This document shows positions 49,336-57,475 of a stretch of DNA of 64,000 bases, piece by piece. The notes under the pieces were generated by a model. The model worked only from the letters and a program-made list of their open reading frames with translations. It made no database searches and had not been told where the DNA came from. The stretch covers positions 558,001 through 622,000 of the forward strand of contig NZ_CP102480.1 of the NCBI RefSeq assembly GCF_024662015.1. Reading direction: 5' to 3'. Numbering within the stretch: the stretch's first letter is position 1; every line of letters starts with the position of its first letter. The position numbers were made by a program, and so were the translations under genes. Source of the DNA: Nisaea acidiphila (GTDB lineage: Bacteria > Pseudomonadota > Alphaproteobacteria > Thalassobaculales > Thalassobaculaceae).

Positions 49336-50160
49336 ATGGAGAACGGACAGGGGCTTCGCGCGCGGTTGCGCCATCTGGTCGACAGCAACGGATTTTCCAA
49401 TCTCGTCACAGTCCTGATCGTTCTGAACGCAATCATCCTCGGGCTCGAGACCTGGCCAGTTGCCATGGAGATGGCGGGCCCGCTGCTGCGGGTCGTGGAC
49501 CGTGTCCTCCTGGTCTGCTTCTGCGCCGAGTTGCTGATGAAGATGATCGGCCAGGGCCGCGACTTCGTGCGTCAGCCCTGGAACTGGTTCGATACCATCG
49601 TTGTCGGTATCGCCCTCGTGCCCAGCACCGGAGCCCTCTCCGTTCTGCGCGCCCTGCGCGTGCTAAGGGCGCTGCGCCTGCTCTCCATGGTGCCGCGCAT
49701 GCGCATGGTGGTGGAGGCCCTGCTGCGCTCCCTCCCCGGCCTCGGCTCGATCGCCGGGCTCCTGCTGCTGGTCTATTACGTCTTTGCCGTGATGGCGACG
49801 AAGCTGTACGGCGGCGCTTTCCCCGAGTGGTTCGGCAATATCGGCGCCAGCATGTACAGCCTGTTCCAGATCATGACCCTGGAGAGCTGGTCCATGGGGA
49901 TCGTCCGCCCGGTGATGGAAGTCTTCCCCTATGCCTGGGCGTTCTTCGTGCCGTTCATTCTGGTCGCGACCTTCACGATGCTGAACCTCTTCATCGCTAT
50001 CATCGTGAACTCCATGCAATCGATCGCCGACGACGTGGCGCGCGAGCGGTCGGAGACCGCCACGGAGGAAATGAAGACCTTCACGCACGCCGACCATATG
50101 GAACTGCTGAACGAGCTGAAAGCCCTCCGCACCGAGATCCAGGAGCTGAAGGACCGCTAG
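49336..50160 (+). CDS. Bacterial voltage-gated sodium channel (NaChBac/NavAb type)
   Basis: This 274-residue protein has six membrane segments. S4 is SVLRALRVLRALRLLSMVPRMR-like with arginines every third residue. The pore filter TLESWSM is identical to that of NavAb and near to NaChBac TLESWAS, which gives sodium selectivity. The last 40 residues are a charged coiled coil (HMELLNELKALRTEIQELKDR-type) that holds the tetramer. I prefer ATG 49336 with GGGGAG ten bases upstream; ATG 49318 overlaps the arm of an inverted repeat (TCCGGCCGC 49268-49276 / GCGGCCGGA 49310-49318). It may serve motility or pH and sodium homeostasis. Confidence 0.9.
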   Translation: MENGQGLRARLRHLVDSNGFSNLVTVLIVLNAIILGLETWPVAMEMAGPLLRVVDRVLLVCFCAELLMKMIGQGRDFVRQPWNWFDTIVVGIALVPSTGALSVLRALRVLRALRLLSMVPRMRMVVEALLRSLPGLGSIAGLLLLVYYVFAVMATKLYGGAFPEWFGNIGASMYSLFQIMTLESWSMGIVRPVMEVFPYAWAFFVPFILVATFTMLNLFIAIIVNSMQSIADDVARERSETATEEMKTFTHADHMELLNELKALRTEIQELKDR

Positions 50161-50183
50161 GTTCGCGTCCAAAGCGCGAGCAC

Positions 50184-50205
50184 AAAAAAACCGCCTCGCG
50201 GGCGG
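50184..50205 (-). terminator. Intrinsic terminator, minus strand
   Basis: CCGCC (50191-50195) pairs with GGCGG (50201-50205). On the minus strand the stem is followed by seven Ts (50190-50184). It can stop transcripts from the HU gene that pass the first hairpin. Confidence 0.7.
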
Positions 50206-50218
50206 CTCGGGACTCTTA

Positions 50219-50256
50219 TCTTGGAAAACGATCCGGGTCTTGGAAAACGATCCGGG
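50219..50256. repeat. Perfect 19-base tandem duplication next to the HU terminator
   Basis: Units 50219-50237 and 50238-50256 are identical (TCTTGGAAAACGATCCGGG). The second unit supplies one arm and the T-tract (minus strand TTTTCC) of the HU terminator, so the duplication copied half of a hairpin. Confidence 0.85.
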
Positions 50257-50280
50257 CGCGGCAAACGCGCGCCCGGATCG
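50248..50280 (-). terminator. Intrinsic terminator of the HU gene
   Basis: CGATCCGGGCGCG (50248-50260) and CGCGCCCGGATCG (50268-50280) form a perfect 13-base stem with a seven-base loop, 10 bases after the HU stop on the minus strand. TTTTCC follows on that strand. Confidence 0.8.
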
Positions 50281-50290
50281 AGTATCAGGA

Positions 50291-50566
50291 TCAGCCGTTG
50301 ACGGCCGACTTCAGGGCCTGACCAGCCTTGAATTTCGCCTGCTTGGAAGCAGCGATCTTGATGGTCTCGCCCGTACGCGGGTTCCGGCCCGTGGTGGCAG
50401 CCCGCTCAGAGACGGAGAAGGTGCCGAAGCCGACGAGGCGGACATCGCCACCCTTTTTCAGCGTGTCGGTGACCGCATCGATAACACCGTTGACCGCCGC
50501 TTCTGCCTGAGCCTGGGTGAGGCCGGTTTTGGAGGCGACCGCCGCGCTGAGTTCGGATTTATTCAT
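50291..50566 (-). CDS. hup: HU-family histone-like DNA-binding protein
   Basis: This 91-residue protein binds and bends DNA without strict sequence need. MNKSELSAAVASKTGLTQAQ, the VRLVGFGTFSVSERAA strand pair and the GRNPRTGETIKI arm with its conserved RNP tip are complete. GGGAGATCAGTTC lies before the ATG at 50566. It has its own terminator and an AT-rich upstream region and is therefore a single-gene unit, probably strongly expressed. Confidence 0.95.
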   Translation of the reverse strand: MNKSELSAAVASKTGLTQAQAEAAVNGVIDAVTDTLKKGGDVRLVGFGTFSVSERAATTGRNPRTGETIKIAASKQAKFKAGQALKSAVNG

Positions 50567-50886
50567 GAACTGATCTCCCGTTATTGGATGGGCGGCAGTC
50601 TCTGGGATTCTCAATCCGCCTGCAAGCCCCGGAATCGCTTGGAAATATGAGTTTTCTCACGAGTTTCGCCGCAGTTTTTAGTCAAGCCTCGCCATCAAAA
50701 ATTTTATCCCATTAAATCAAAGCGTTACGAAAATAGACGTTAAATTTCATGCCACCAAATCATCCATTCGCTGTAGGCCGCGAGAGCAAAAAAACCTCAT
50801 GAAAACTGTGTTCTGGAGCTTTCCGGCAGCTCATCCGACGCCGATTCCGGTAGAATCAAGATCAAAGCAATTCGCCTATAATCCCA
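50567..50886. other. AT-rich promoter region of the HU gene
   Basis: These 320 bases hold no gene. From about 50680 to 50760 the sequence is strongly AT-rich, unlike the surroundings, and contains several minus-strand -10-like words such as TAAAAT; no single promoter can be fixed. The end part belongs to the tail of the amidohydrolase transcript. Confidence 0.5.
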
Positions 50887-51738
50887 TCAGATCGGAAAGT
50901 CATAGAGCCAGGCGGGATTCTCCAGGAAGCATTTGCGGGCGATTCCAGCGTCCGGAAACCAGGTTTTCGCCGCATGAAACAACCCGCCTGTGTCGACATC
51001 GCGTGAGGGTACGGATTCGGCCGGATCGGGAAGAGGGTCCGTATGCAGCGGCGTGTGCGGCCAGTCGCTGCCCCAGAGAATTCTGTCGGATGCCACCTCC
51101 GCAATCTCGTTCGCGAGGTCGGCGAACCAGGCCGCGTCGTTTCCGCGCGTCAACCGGTCGGTCCCCGAGAGCTTGATCCAGGCGCCCTCGCCGACCAACC
51201 TCAGTAGAGCTGCCCTCTCGGATTCCCGCGAGTCCGGCGGGAGAAATCCGAAATGATCCAAAACGAGCGCGCCGGATAGGTTTTGCTGCTGCTTCGTCAG
51301 GAAATCGAAGTCCCGCGGCGCGCAGAACACCTGAATGTGCCACCCGCTCCCGGCGAGCGCGGCGTCGATCTCCACCAATGTTTCTTCAAGCGGCCGCCCT
51401 CCGGTAGGGTTGGACAGGGTATTCAGCCGCAGGCCCCTGACGCCGGAGGCGTGCAAGCCTGCGAGCACCGCATCATCCAGGTCTTCCGGCTGGAGGACGG
51501 CAACTCCCCTGGCTCTTCCCGACATACTCGCGAGCGCATCGAGCAGGCAGGAATTGTCGGTACCGTAAACACTTGGCTGCACGATCACCGCGCGACAGAC
51601 AGGCGTTCCCGCGAGACTTGTCCAATAGCGTTCGGCCTCGGCCGGGGCGGGCGCATAGCGCCGCTCTGGATCGAAAGGATAGGCTTCCGCCGAGCCGAAA
51701 ATATGCATGTGGCAATCGATTGCGGCCGCCAGCGTCAT
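50887..51738 (-). CDS. Amidohydrolase-family metal-dependent hydrolase (TIM barrel)
   Basis: This 283-residue enzyme resembles 2-pyrone-4,6-dicarboxylate lactonase and related hydrolases. The metal-site motif is AAIDCHMHIFG at the N-terminus, VLDHFGFLPP carries the second histidine, and ILWGSDWPHTP carries the metal-ligand aspartate. It probably opens a lactone or decarboxylates an aromatic acid. I use ATG 51738 with GGGAAG upstream. It is divergent from the enoyl-CoA hydratase gene with 126 bases between, which may be a shared catabolic unit. Confidence 0.85.
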   Translation of the reverse strand: MTLAAAIDCHMHIFGSAEAYPFDPERRYAPAPAEAERYWTSLAGTPVCRAVIVQPSVYGTDNSCLLDALASMSGRARGVAVLQPEDLDDAVLAGLHASGVRGLRLNTLSNPTGGRPLEETLVEIDAALAGSGWHIQVFCAPRDFDFLTKQQQNLSGALVLDHFGFLPPDSRESERAALLRLVGEGAWIKLSGTDRLTRGNDAAWFADLANEIAEVASDRILWGSDWPHTPLHTDPLPDPAESVPSRDVDTGGLFHAAKTWFPDAGIARKCFLENPAWLYDFPI

Positions 51739-51864
51739 CTTCCCACAATCCTTTCGAGATTTCCCGAACCCGAACACCGCAGGGTGAAATTGGCGATTAT
51801 CGCGTCCGGCTTTTCACCATATTGTCTGCGGCCATCGGAATATGAAATGCCCCGGAGCCCCCAC

Positions 51865-52650
51865 ATGACCGACAAGATCCTGACCAGCCAGGACGGGAAC
51901 ATCGCCCGCATCGTCTTCAATCAGCCGGAAAAGCGCAATGCGGTGTCTCTGGAAATGTGGGAAGCCGTCGAACAGGCCCTCGACACTTATAAAGAGGACG
52001 ACAGCGTTCGCGTGCTGATCCTCTCCGGCGCGGGCGGCAAGGCTTTCGTCTCTGGCGCCGATATCTCGAAATTCGAATCCGAACGGGCCAGCGCCGAGGG
52101 CGTGGCGCATTACAATGCGACGACCAAGCGGGTCTATGACAAGGTCGCCGGCTTCCCGAAGCCAGTGATCGCGCAGATCAACGGATTCTGCGTCGGTGGC
52201 GGCGTGGCACTCGCGGTTTGCTGCGACCTGCGCATCTGCGGGGAAGGCTCCCAGTTTGCGGTCCCCGCCGCCAAACTAGGCCTCGGCTATCCCTATGAGG
52301 GACTGCGGCGGCTGACCGGCGTGGTCGGCCCGAGCTTCGCCAAGGAAATCTTCTATACCGCGCGGCGATTCAGTTCCTCGGAGGCCTATGACATGGGCCT
52401 TGCAAATCGCGTCGTTCCCGACGCCGAGGTCGAGTCCTATTGCACCGAGTATGCGGAAACCATCGCCGGCAATGCGCCGCTGACCGTCAATTCGGTCAAG
52501 GCGATCGTCAACGAGGTGATGAAGGACGAAAGCGCGCGCGATCTCGAAATGTGCGCGCAGCTCGTCACCGATTGCTTCGCGAGCGAGGATTACATCGAAG
52601 GCCGCCGGGCCTTCATGGAAAAGCGCAAGCCGAACTTCACCGGCAAGTAA
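51865..52650 (+). CDS. Enoyl-CoA hydratase/isomerase-family protein
   Basis: This 261-residue crotonase-fold enzyme adds water to or isomerises an enoyl-CoA. The first oxyanion segment is GKAFVSGADISKFE and the second is FCVGGGVALAVCCDLRICGEG. The usual catalytic glutamate pair is not obvious: LGLGYPYEGLRRLTGVVG shows only the later position, so the reaction may differ from standard hydration. The ATG at 51865 has GGAG upstream; the 51283 open frame is antisense to the amidohydrolase gene. A thioesterase follows after 22 bases. Confidence 0.87.
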   Translation: MTDKILTSQDGNIARIVFNQPEKRNAVSLEMWEAVEQALDTYKEDDSVRVLILSGAGGKAFVSGADISKFESERASAEGVAHYNATTKRVYDKVAGFPKPVIAQINGFCVGGGVALAVCCDLRICGEGSQFAVPAAKLGLGYPYEGLRRLTGVVGPSFAKEIFYTARRFSSSEAYDMGLANRVVPDAEVESYCTEYAETIAGNAPLTVNSVKAIVNEVMKDESARDLEMCAQLVTDCFASEDYIEGRRAFMEKRKPNFTGK

Positions 52651-52672
52651 CAACTTTCCCAACAGGTAAATT

Positions 52673-53101
52673 ATGGACGAGACCCGCGCCCGGGCCCGCT
52701 TTGAAAGCGCGCTTGCCGATTATCGGCAGGAATTCGAGACCTTTTTCCTCGCCCGCCTGCTCGACCTCGGCTTCGAGTATGAGGAGGAACTTTGCAGAGT
52801 CCGGTTTCCCGTCGAGGAATTCCTCTTCAATCCCCAGGGCAGTCTCCACGGCGGCGCGATCGCGACCGTTATGGATATTTCCATGGGACATCTCCTGAAA
52901 CACATGACCGGGACGGGTGGCGCGACTCTGGAGATGAAGGTGCAGTATCTGCGCCCCCTCACCTCCGGAACGGCCTGTTGCGAAGGCCGTGTGCTCCGGC
53001 GCGGACGCTCGCTCTGCTTTCTTGAGTCCCGGCTTTTCGACGAGAACGGCAAGCTTGCGGCTGTCGCAACGTCGACATGGAAGCTGCCCTCCGCCGGTTA
53101 G
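52673..53101 (+). CDS. PaaI-family acyl-CoA thioesterase
   Basis: This 142-residue hot-dog-fold protein hydrolyses acyl-CoA. NPQGSLHGGAIATVMDISMG carries the family's conserved HGG and the active Asp. It is coupled to the enoyl-CoA hydratase gene by position, suggesting release of CoA from a catabolic intermediate or rescue of stalled CoA. Confidence 0.88.
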   Translation: MDETRARARFESALADYRQEFETFFLARLLDLGFEYEEELCRVRFPVEEFLFNPQGSLHGGAIATVMDISMGHLLKHMTGTGGATLEMKVQYLRPLTSGTACCEGRVLRRGRSLCFLESRLFDENGKLAAVATSTWKLPSAG

Positions 53102-53108
53102 TTCCCGG

Positions 53109-53663
53109 CTAGGGAATATCGGCCGCCCGAAAAGTTGCCATGTCCGAGTTCCGGCGCTCCACGGGGCCGATCCGGTCGACCCACCTTGAAAAGGTCATAC
53201 CGAGCAATCCCGTGGCAGGCCCGCCGTCCCTGTCGGCAAGCGGCAGAAGGATCCGCTCGCCGAAAGCGAAGCGGTTCACGGAATTGTAGACTTGGCCTTT
53301 CATGCAAACGACGAGCTCCTGCTTCACGACAGGTCGCCAGCGGCCGGTCACGAACTTCCGTCCCTGTTCCGAGAGCAGATCCCCCAACGTCTGGCCCTTG
53401 AGATTGCCGTGCCCGAAGGTCTCCGCGATCTCGGTTCCCGCAAGACGATAGCGAAAGACATCCGGCTCTTCGAAATCGACCAGATAGATCTTCGTGAGCA
53501 ATGACCTGATCTCGCTTGGGTCGATATCCTGACGGCTCGGCAAGACGCGGCCAGCGCGTTTGCTGCACCAATAGTCGAACAGCTCCAGAGACTGCGGTTC
53601 CTCCAGAAAGTCCGAGACCTTGCCCGGTGCTCCCTTCCGATCTTCCGCTATCACGGAATCCAT
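53109..53663 (-). CDS. PAS_5-type domain protein
   Basis: This 184-residue protein matches the PAS_5 family, common in Rhodospirillales: LFDYWCSKRAGRVLPSRQDIDPSEIRSLLTKIYLVDFE, then FRYRLAGTEIAETFGHGNLKGQTLGDLL. No output domain is fused. The function is unknown; it may sense a small ligand or redox state and act through a partner. It faces the thioesterase gene convergently, with 7 bases between the stops. Confidence 0.83.
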   Translation of the reverse strand: MDSVIAEDRKGAPGKVSDFLEEPQSLELFDYWCSKRAGRVLPSRQDIDPSEIRSLLTKIYLVDFEEPDVFRYRLAGTEIAETFGHGNLKGQTLGDLLSEQGRKFVTGRWRPVVKQELVVCMKGQVYNSVNRFAFGERILLPLADRDGGPATGLLGMTFSRWVDRIGPVERRNSDMATFRAADIP

Positions 53664-53751
53664 GCAGTTCCTTTCCGCTCGCTGCAGATTTTCGCCAACA
53701 AAACCAGCGCCTTGACCGCTTGAATATCACCATACGACATACATTATGCCG

Positions 53752-54648
53752 TCACGTGTCGTCCATCAGAAACGGCAGCAACTGCTCAAGCACCGTGCCC
53801 GGCGCTTCTTCCGGAAGGAAATGCCCGCAGGGAACCGCACCGCCGGTGACCTCCCCGTCACACCAGTTCCGCCACGTGTCGAGAGGATCGGCCGGGCCGC
53901 CGGGACCACCGAAACCGCGGACGCCTCCATAAAGAAAGAGCAATGGGCAGGCAAGCTTCCGTCCGGCCTCCCGGTCGTCCCTGTCATGCGCAACGTCTAT
54001 CCCCGCGCCAGCCCTGTAATCCTCGCAGGTCCCCGCGATCACAGCCGGGTCCCGCATGGCTTCGAGATAGGCCCCCATCGCATGCGGATCGAACAGGAAC
54101 TCCGGCGCCGCCCATTTGCGCATCAGATAGCCGTAGAAGAAATCCGGATCGGCGCCGATCAGCGTTTCCGGTACTGGCGCCGGCTGCGCAAGGAAGGACC
54201 AGTGGAACCCACCGACGGCGCCGGCAAGATCGAGCTTCTCCCACATCTCGAGCGTCGGAATTACGTCGAGCGAGCAGAACCGGGATACCCGCTCCGGGTG
54301 ATCCATCGTCAGGCGGAAACCGACCCGTGCGCCACGGTCGTGACCGACGACCGCGAACCGCTCGTGACCGAGCGCAGCCATCACCTCGACCAGGTCCCGC
54401 GCCATCGCCCGCTTGCTGTGGGGAGCGTGGTCGTGGGACGGGGCGGGTTTTCCGCTGGCGCCATAGCCGCGCAGATCCGGCACAACGACGCTGAAGCGTT
54501 CGGCGAGCGTCGGTGCGATCCTGTGCCAACAGGCCCCGGTCTGCGGGAAACCGTGAATAAGGAGCACCGGATAACCGGTTCCCGCCGTGCGGACGAAAAT
54601 CTCCGTATCCGCTACCGTGATCGTTTGCGTCTTGAAGCCTTCAAGCAT
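53752..54648 (-). CDS. Haloacetate dehalogenase-like alpha/beta hydrolase
   Basis: This 298-residue hydrolase carries the complete active-site set of fluoroacetate dehalogenase. Nucleophile Asp104, Arg105 and Arg108 lie in GHDRGARVG; Asp128 in LDVIPT; His149-Trp150 in FHWSF and Tyr211 in DYRAG form the halide pocket; His276 in PCGHFLPEE is the base. The two arginines hold the carboxylate of a 2-haloacid. The residues match the Rhodopseudomonas palustris enzyme RPA1163 from memory, with a six-residue offset early on. Fluoride or chloride release is the predicted chemistry, untested. It lies one base downstream of another alpha/beta hydrolase gene. Confidence 0.85.
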   Translation of the reverse strand: MLEGFKTQTITVADTEIFVRTAGTGYPVLLIHGFPQTGACWHRIAPTLAERFSVVVPDLRGYGASGKPAPSHDHAPHSKRAMARDLVEVMAALGHERFAVVGHDRGARVGFRLTMDHPERVSRFCSLDVIPTLEMWEKLDLAGAVGGFHWSFLAQPAPVPETLIGADPDFFYGYLMRKWAAPEFLFDPHAMGAYLEAMRDPAVIAGTCEDYRAGAGIDVAHDRDDREAGRKLACPLLFLYGGVRGFGGPGGPADPLDTWRNWCDGEVTGGAVPCGHFLPEEAPGTVLEQLLPFLMDDT

Positions 54649-54649
54649 T

Positions 54650-55492
54650 CTATTCTCCGTCTTTCCCGCCATCGCGCGCGAGTGCGGCGATAAATCCTGC
54701 GATCTTTCGAACCGTGATCTCCGGCGCTTCCAGGTGCGGCGCATGCCGGCAGTCGGGGATTAGAACCGTCTCGACCAGTCCTTCGACACGATCCGCGACA
54801 ATCCGAACCTGCGCCTCGGTTCCGTACTGATCCTCCGCTCCCTGCAAACAAAGAATCGGAACCTCGATCCGGTCGAGACAGGAACGGATGTCCCAGGATT
54901 CGAAGCCCGGGTCGAGCCAGGCATCGTTCCAGCCACGGAAGGCGGCATCGACATTGTGGTGATATTTGGCAAGTCGCCCCCGCAGATCCGTCTCGGCATA
55001 GGCCGTGCGTGCCTCCGCGATCGATTTGAGCCCCATCTCCTCGGTAAAGAAATGCGGCGCCATGAGAACGAGCCCCCGCACGCGCGGATCGCGCACTATC
55101 CCGCAATGGAGTGCGGCGATCGAAGCTCCGTCGCTATGTCCGATCAGAACGATCTCGTTCGCACCCGACGCCGCGAGCACCTCCGGCAGCACATCGACCG
55201 CTTCCCGTGTCATATAGTTCAGCGGCCTCGGCAAGTCGCAGGGCTCCGACGCTCCGTACCCGGCGCGCGAATAGGCAAACACCCCGCATCCGGTCGCAGT
55301 GGAAAGCGCTTCAGGAAAGCCTCTCCAGAGCGCCACGCAGCCGAGGCCTTCATGCAGCAGAATCAGGGTTGGTCCGCTCCCCGGCGCGGGTCCATGCGCA
55401 ATGGCTTCGAGTTCACGGCCGCCGGCCGAAATCCGCCCGCTGCGCTCCCCGCCGGACCAAAGAGCGGCCCTCTCATTCAGTTTGCCGGTCAT
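54650..55492 (-). CDS. Alpha/beta hydrolase
   Basis: This 280-residue hydrolase has the oxyanion segment LILLHEGLGCVALWRGFPEAL, the nucleophile elbow IGHSDGASIAALH with Ser, and the C-terminal histidine in DCRHAPHLEAPE. Carboxylester or C-C bond hydrolysis is likely, unlike the Asp-nucleophile enzyme that follows it. The ATG at 55492 has CGGGACAG upstream. It is divergent from the LeuB-like gene, with a palindromic operator between, so it may share the GntR control. Confidence 0.85.
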   Translation of the reverse strand: MTGKLNERAALWSGGERSGRISAGGRELEAIAHGPAPGSGPTLILLHEGLGCVALWRGFPEALSTATGCGVFAYSRAGYGASEPCDLPRPLNYMTREAVDVLPEVLAASGANEIVLIGHSDGASIAALHCGIVRDPRVRGLVLMAPHFFTEEMGLKSIAEARTAYAETDLRGRLAKYHHNVDAAFRGWNDAWLDPGFESWDIRSCLDRIEVPILCLQGAEDQYGTEAQVRIVADRVEGLVETVLIPDCRHAPHLEAPEITVRKIAGFIAALARDGGKDGE

Positions 55493-55637
55493 CTGTCCCG
55501 TCCACGCCACAGTTGGGCAAAATGGGAGCATGGCCCGGGTCCGGGTTCAACCGCCGGAGGCGCAAGAGTGATTGATGCCATATGCACGAACGGACTGCTG
55601 CCGCAACGACGCTTGCCGCGAACGCCTACACTGAAAA

Positions 55638-55657
55638 TAATGCATGCATTAATGCAT
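55638..55657. promoter_or_regulatory. Overlapping palindromes, probable GntR operator
   Basis: TAATGCATGCATTA (55638-55651) and ATGCATTAATGCAT (55644-55657) are both perfect palindromes and overlap. They lie between the divergent hydrolase and LeuB-like genes, 33 bases before the latter. The regulator gene downstream of LeuB is a GntR/FCD protein, which binds short palindromes of this kind. Confidence 0.65.
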
Positions 55658-55689
55658 ACGTTAATTGATGCCGATGAAATGAGGCTCAG

Positions 55690-56784
55690 ATGAAAAGCAA
55701 CCGCGTCTATCGTATCGCGCTGTTCGACGGGGACGGAATTGGCCCGGAGATCATGGCGCCGACGCGCCAGCTCCTAGAAGATGTGTCTAAACGGATCGGG
55801 CGCAAGCTCGAATTTGAATCTCTGCCCGCCGGAGCGCAGCATTTCGCTCGGACCGGAGAGGCGCTGCCGGCGGATTCCATCGCCGCCGCACGCGATGCGG
55901 ACGCCATCCTGCTATCTGCCATGGGCCTTCCCGACATTCGAAAGGAGGACGGGACCGAGATCACTCCGCAGATAGATATCCGCTTCGCCTTGGGGCTCTA
56001 TGCAGGCGTCCGTCCGGTGAAACTATTCCCCGGTCAGCCCACGCCCCTCGCCGACAAACGAATCTTCAATACCGACTTCGTGCTCATCCGCGAGTCCACC
56101 GAGGGGCTTTTCGCCCACATGCACGAGGGTCAGGTCGTGGATAACGAATACGCGACCGAGACACTCCGAATCACCCGCGGGACCAGCGAGAAGCTGTTCG
56201 ATTTTGCTTTCCGTCTCGCCGCGCGGCGGGCGGAGAAACTCGGTCGTCCGGGCAGGGTCACCTGCGTCGACAAGGCCAATGTGTTCCGGGCCTTCTGGTT
56301 TTTCCGTTCGATCTTCGAGGAGCGGGCAAAGGCCTTCCAGAACATCTCAGCCGACTGCGCCTATGTCGACGCTTTCGCCATGTGGATGGTGCAACGGCCC
56401 TGGGAGTTCGACGTTGTGGTCACGGAAAACATGTTCGGCGATATCCTTTCCGACCTCGGCGCCGGGATCATGGGGACACTCGGTCTCGCCCCCTCGGCGG
56501 ATATCGGCGACAGCCATGCGGTCTTCCAGCCATGCCACGGCAGCGCACCAGACATCGCGGGCAAAGGTCTCGCCAATCCGCTCGCCATGTTCCTTTCCGC
56601 ATCCATGATGCTCGACTGGCTTGCCGGGGAGCACGAGGACCCCGCGCTTGCCGAAGGCGCTCAGATGATCGACGCCGCGGTCGCCGCGATGCTGGACGAA
56701 GGCTCATTGCTCACCCGCGACCTCGGCGGCACTGCCGGCACAGAGGAACTGTCGAACGCAGTCCTGCGCCGGACCGCCGCATGA
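55690..56784 (+). CDS. Isocitrate/isopropylmalate dehydrogenase-family protein (LeuB-like)
   Basis: This 364-residue NAD-dependent decarboxylating dehydrogenase oxidises a malate-type hydroxy acid. The fold is clear: LFDGDGIGPEIMAP, NTDFVLIRESTEGLFAHMHEG, VDKANVFRAFWFFRSIFEE and HGSAPDIAGKGLANPLAMFLS. It has no leucine genes around it and is coupled (ATGA) to a GntR regulator, so it is more likely catabolic, for example tartrate or a substituted malate, than part of leucine synthesis. Confidence 0.87.
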   Translation: MKSNRVYRIALFDGDGIGPEIMAPTRQLLEDVSKRIGRKLEFESLPAGAQHFARTGEALPADSIAAARDADAILLSAMGLPDIRKEDGTEITPQIDIRFALGLYAGVRPVKLFPGQPTPLADKRIFNTDFVLIRESTEGLFAHMHEGQVVDNEYATETLRITRGTSEKLFDFAFRLAARRAEKLGRPGRVTCVDKANVFRAFWFFRSIFEERAKAFQNISADCAYVDAFAMWMVQRPWEFDVVVTENMFGDILSDLGAGIMGTLGLAPSADIGDSHAVFQPCHGSAPDIAGKGLANPLAMFLSASMMLDWLAGEHEDPALAEGAQMIDAAVAAMLDEGSLLTRDLGGTAGTEELSNAVLRRTAA

Positions 56785-57434
56785 CCGCCGGAGCCAAAGC
56801 CTACCGCGCCATGAAGGAGATGATCCTCGACGGCCGCCTGAAGCCGTCCGCCTCCTATCTGGAAACCGAGCTCGCCGAATGCATCGGCGTCAGCCGGACC
56901 CCGGTGCGCGAGGCCGGGCTCCGGCTCGAGCGCGAGGGGCTCGTAACGGTTCGACCGAGGCGCGGTATTCAGGTGTTGCCGGTCTCCGCGGAGGATATGG
57001 CGGAAATCTATCAATTACTGAGTGCGCTGGAACCACTCGCCGCGGAACTCGCAGCCAAACGCGGGCTCACCGAAGCCGAGGCCGAGGCCATGGAAAACGA
57101 GACCGCGCGGATGGAAAAGGCTCTCGAAGACGGCGACCTTGTCGCTTGGGCGGAGGCTGACGACGCTTTTCACGCCCTGCTCGTCGAAGCTTCGGGCAAC
57201 TCACGCCTGATCGAGGCGACCAGCCGTTACAGGACGCAGGTCCACCGCGCCCGAATGGCCACATTGACCATGCGTCCACGCCCGCAACAATCGACCGAAG
57301 ACCATCGTGCCCTGTTGTACTGTCTGCTCAAGCGCGATCCCGCCGGCGCCCGGGAAGTGCATTTCAGACACCGGCAGGCTGCGGGAAACATGCTCACCGA
57401 GCTCCTGTCCCGCCACCATCTCGACAATCTGTAA
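56781..57434 (+). CDS. GntR-family transcriptional regulator (FCD type)
   Basis: This 217-residue regulator has an N-terminal winged helix (KAYRAMKEMILDGRLKPSASYLETELAECIGVSRTPVREAG) and an FCD ligand domain with the metal or ligand residues around DDAFHALLVEASGN and HRALLYCLLKRDPAGAREVHFRH. It overlaps the LeuB-like gene by 4 bases, and the palindromes at 55638-55657 are its likely operator. It should repress the dehydrogenase and itself, and perhaps the divergent hydrolase. The open frame from 56382 is a shadow. Confidence 0.9.
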   Translation: MTAGAKAYRAMKEMILDGRLKPSASYLETELAECIGVSRTPVREAGLRLEREGLVTVRPRRGIQVLPVSAEDMAEIYQLLSALEPLAAELAAKRGLTEAEAEAMENETARMEKALEDGDLVAWAEADDAFHALLVEASGNSRLIEATSRYRTQVHRARMATLTMRPRPQQSTEDHRALLYCLLKRDPAGAREVHFRHRQAAGNMLTELLSRHHLDNL

Positions 57435-57475
57435 CTCACCATCAGAGCGGAAGCCGCCCCCGGGACCACCCGCTC

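Noticed and set aside
51283-52650. 455-residue enoyl-CoA hydratase with a long N-terminal extension
   Set aside because: The extension is antisense to the amidohydrolase gene; the family start is at 51865 with a ribosome-binding site.
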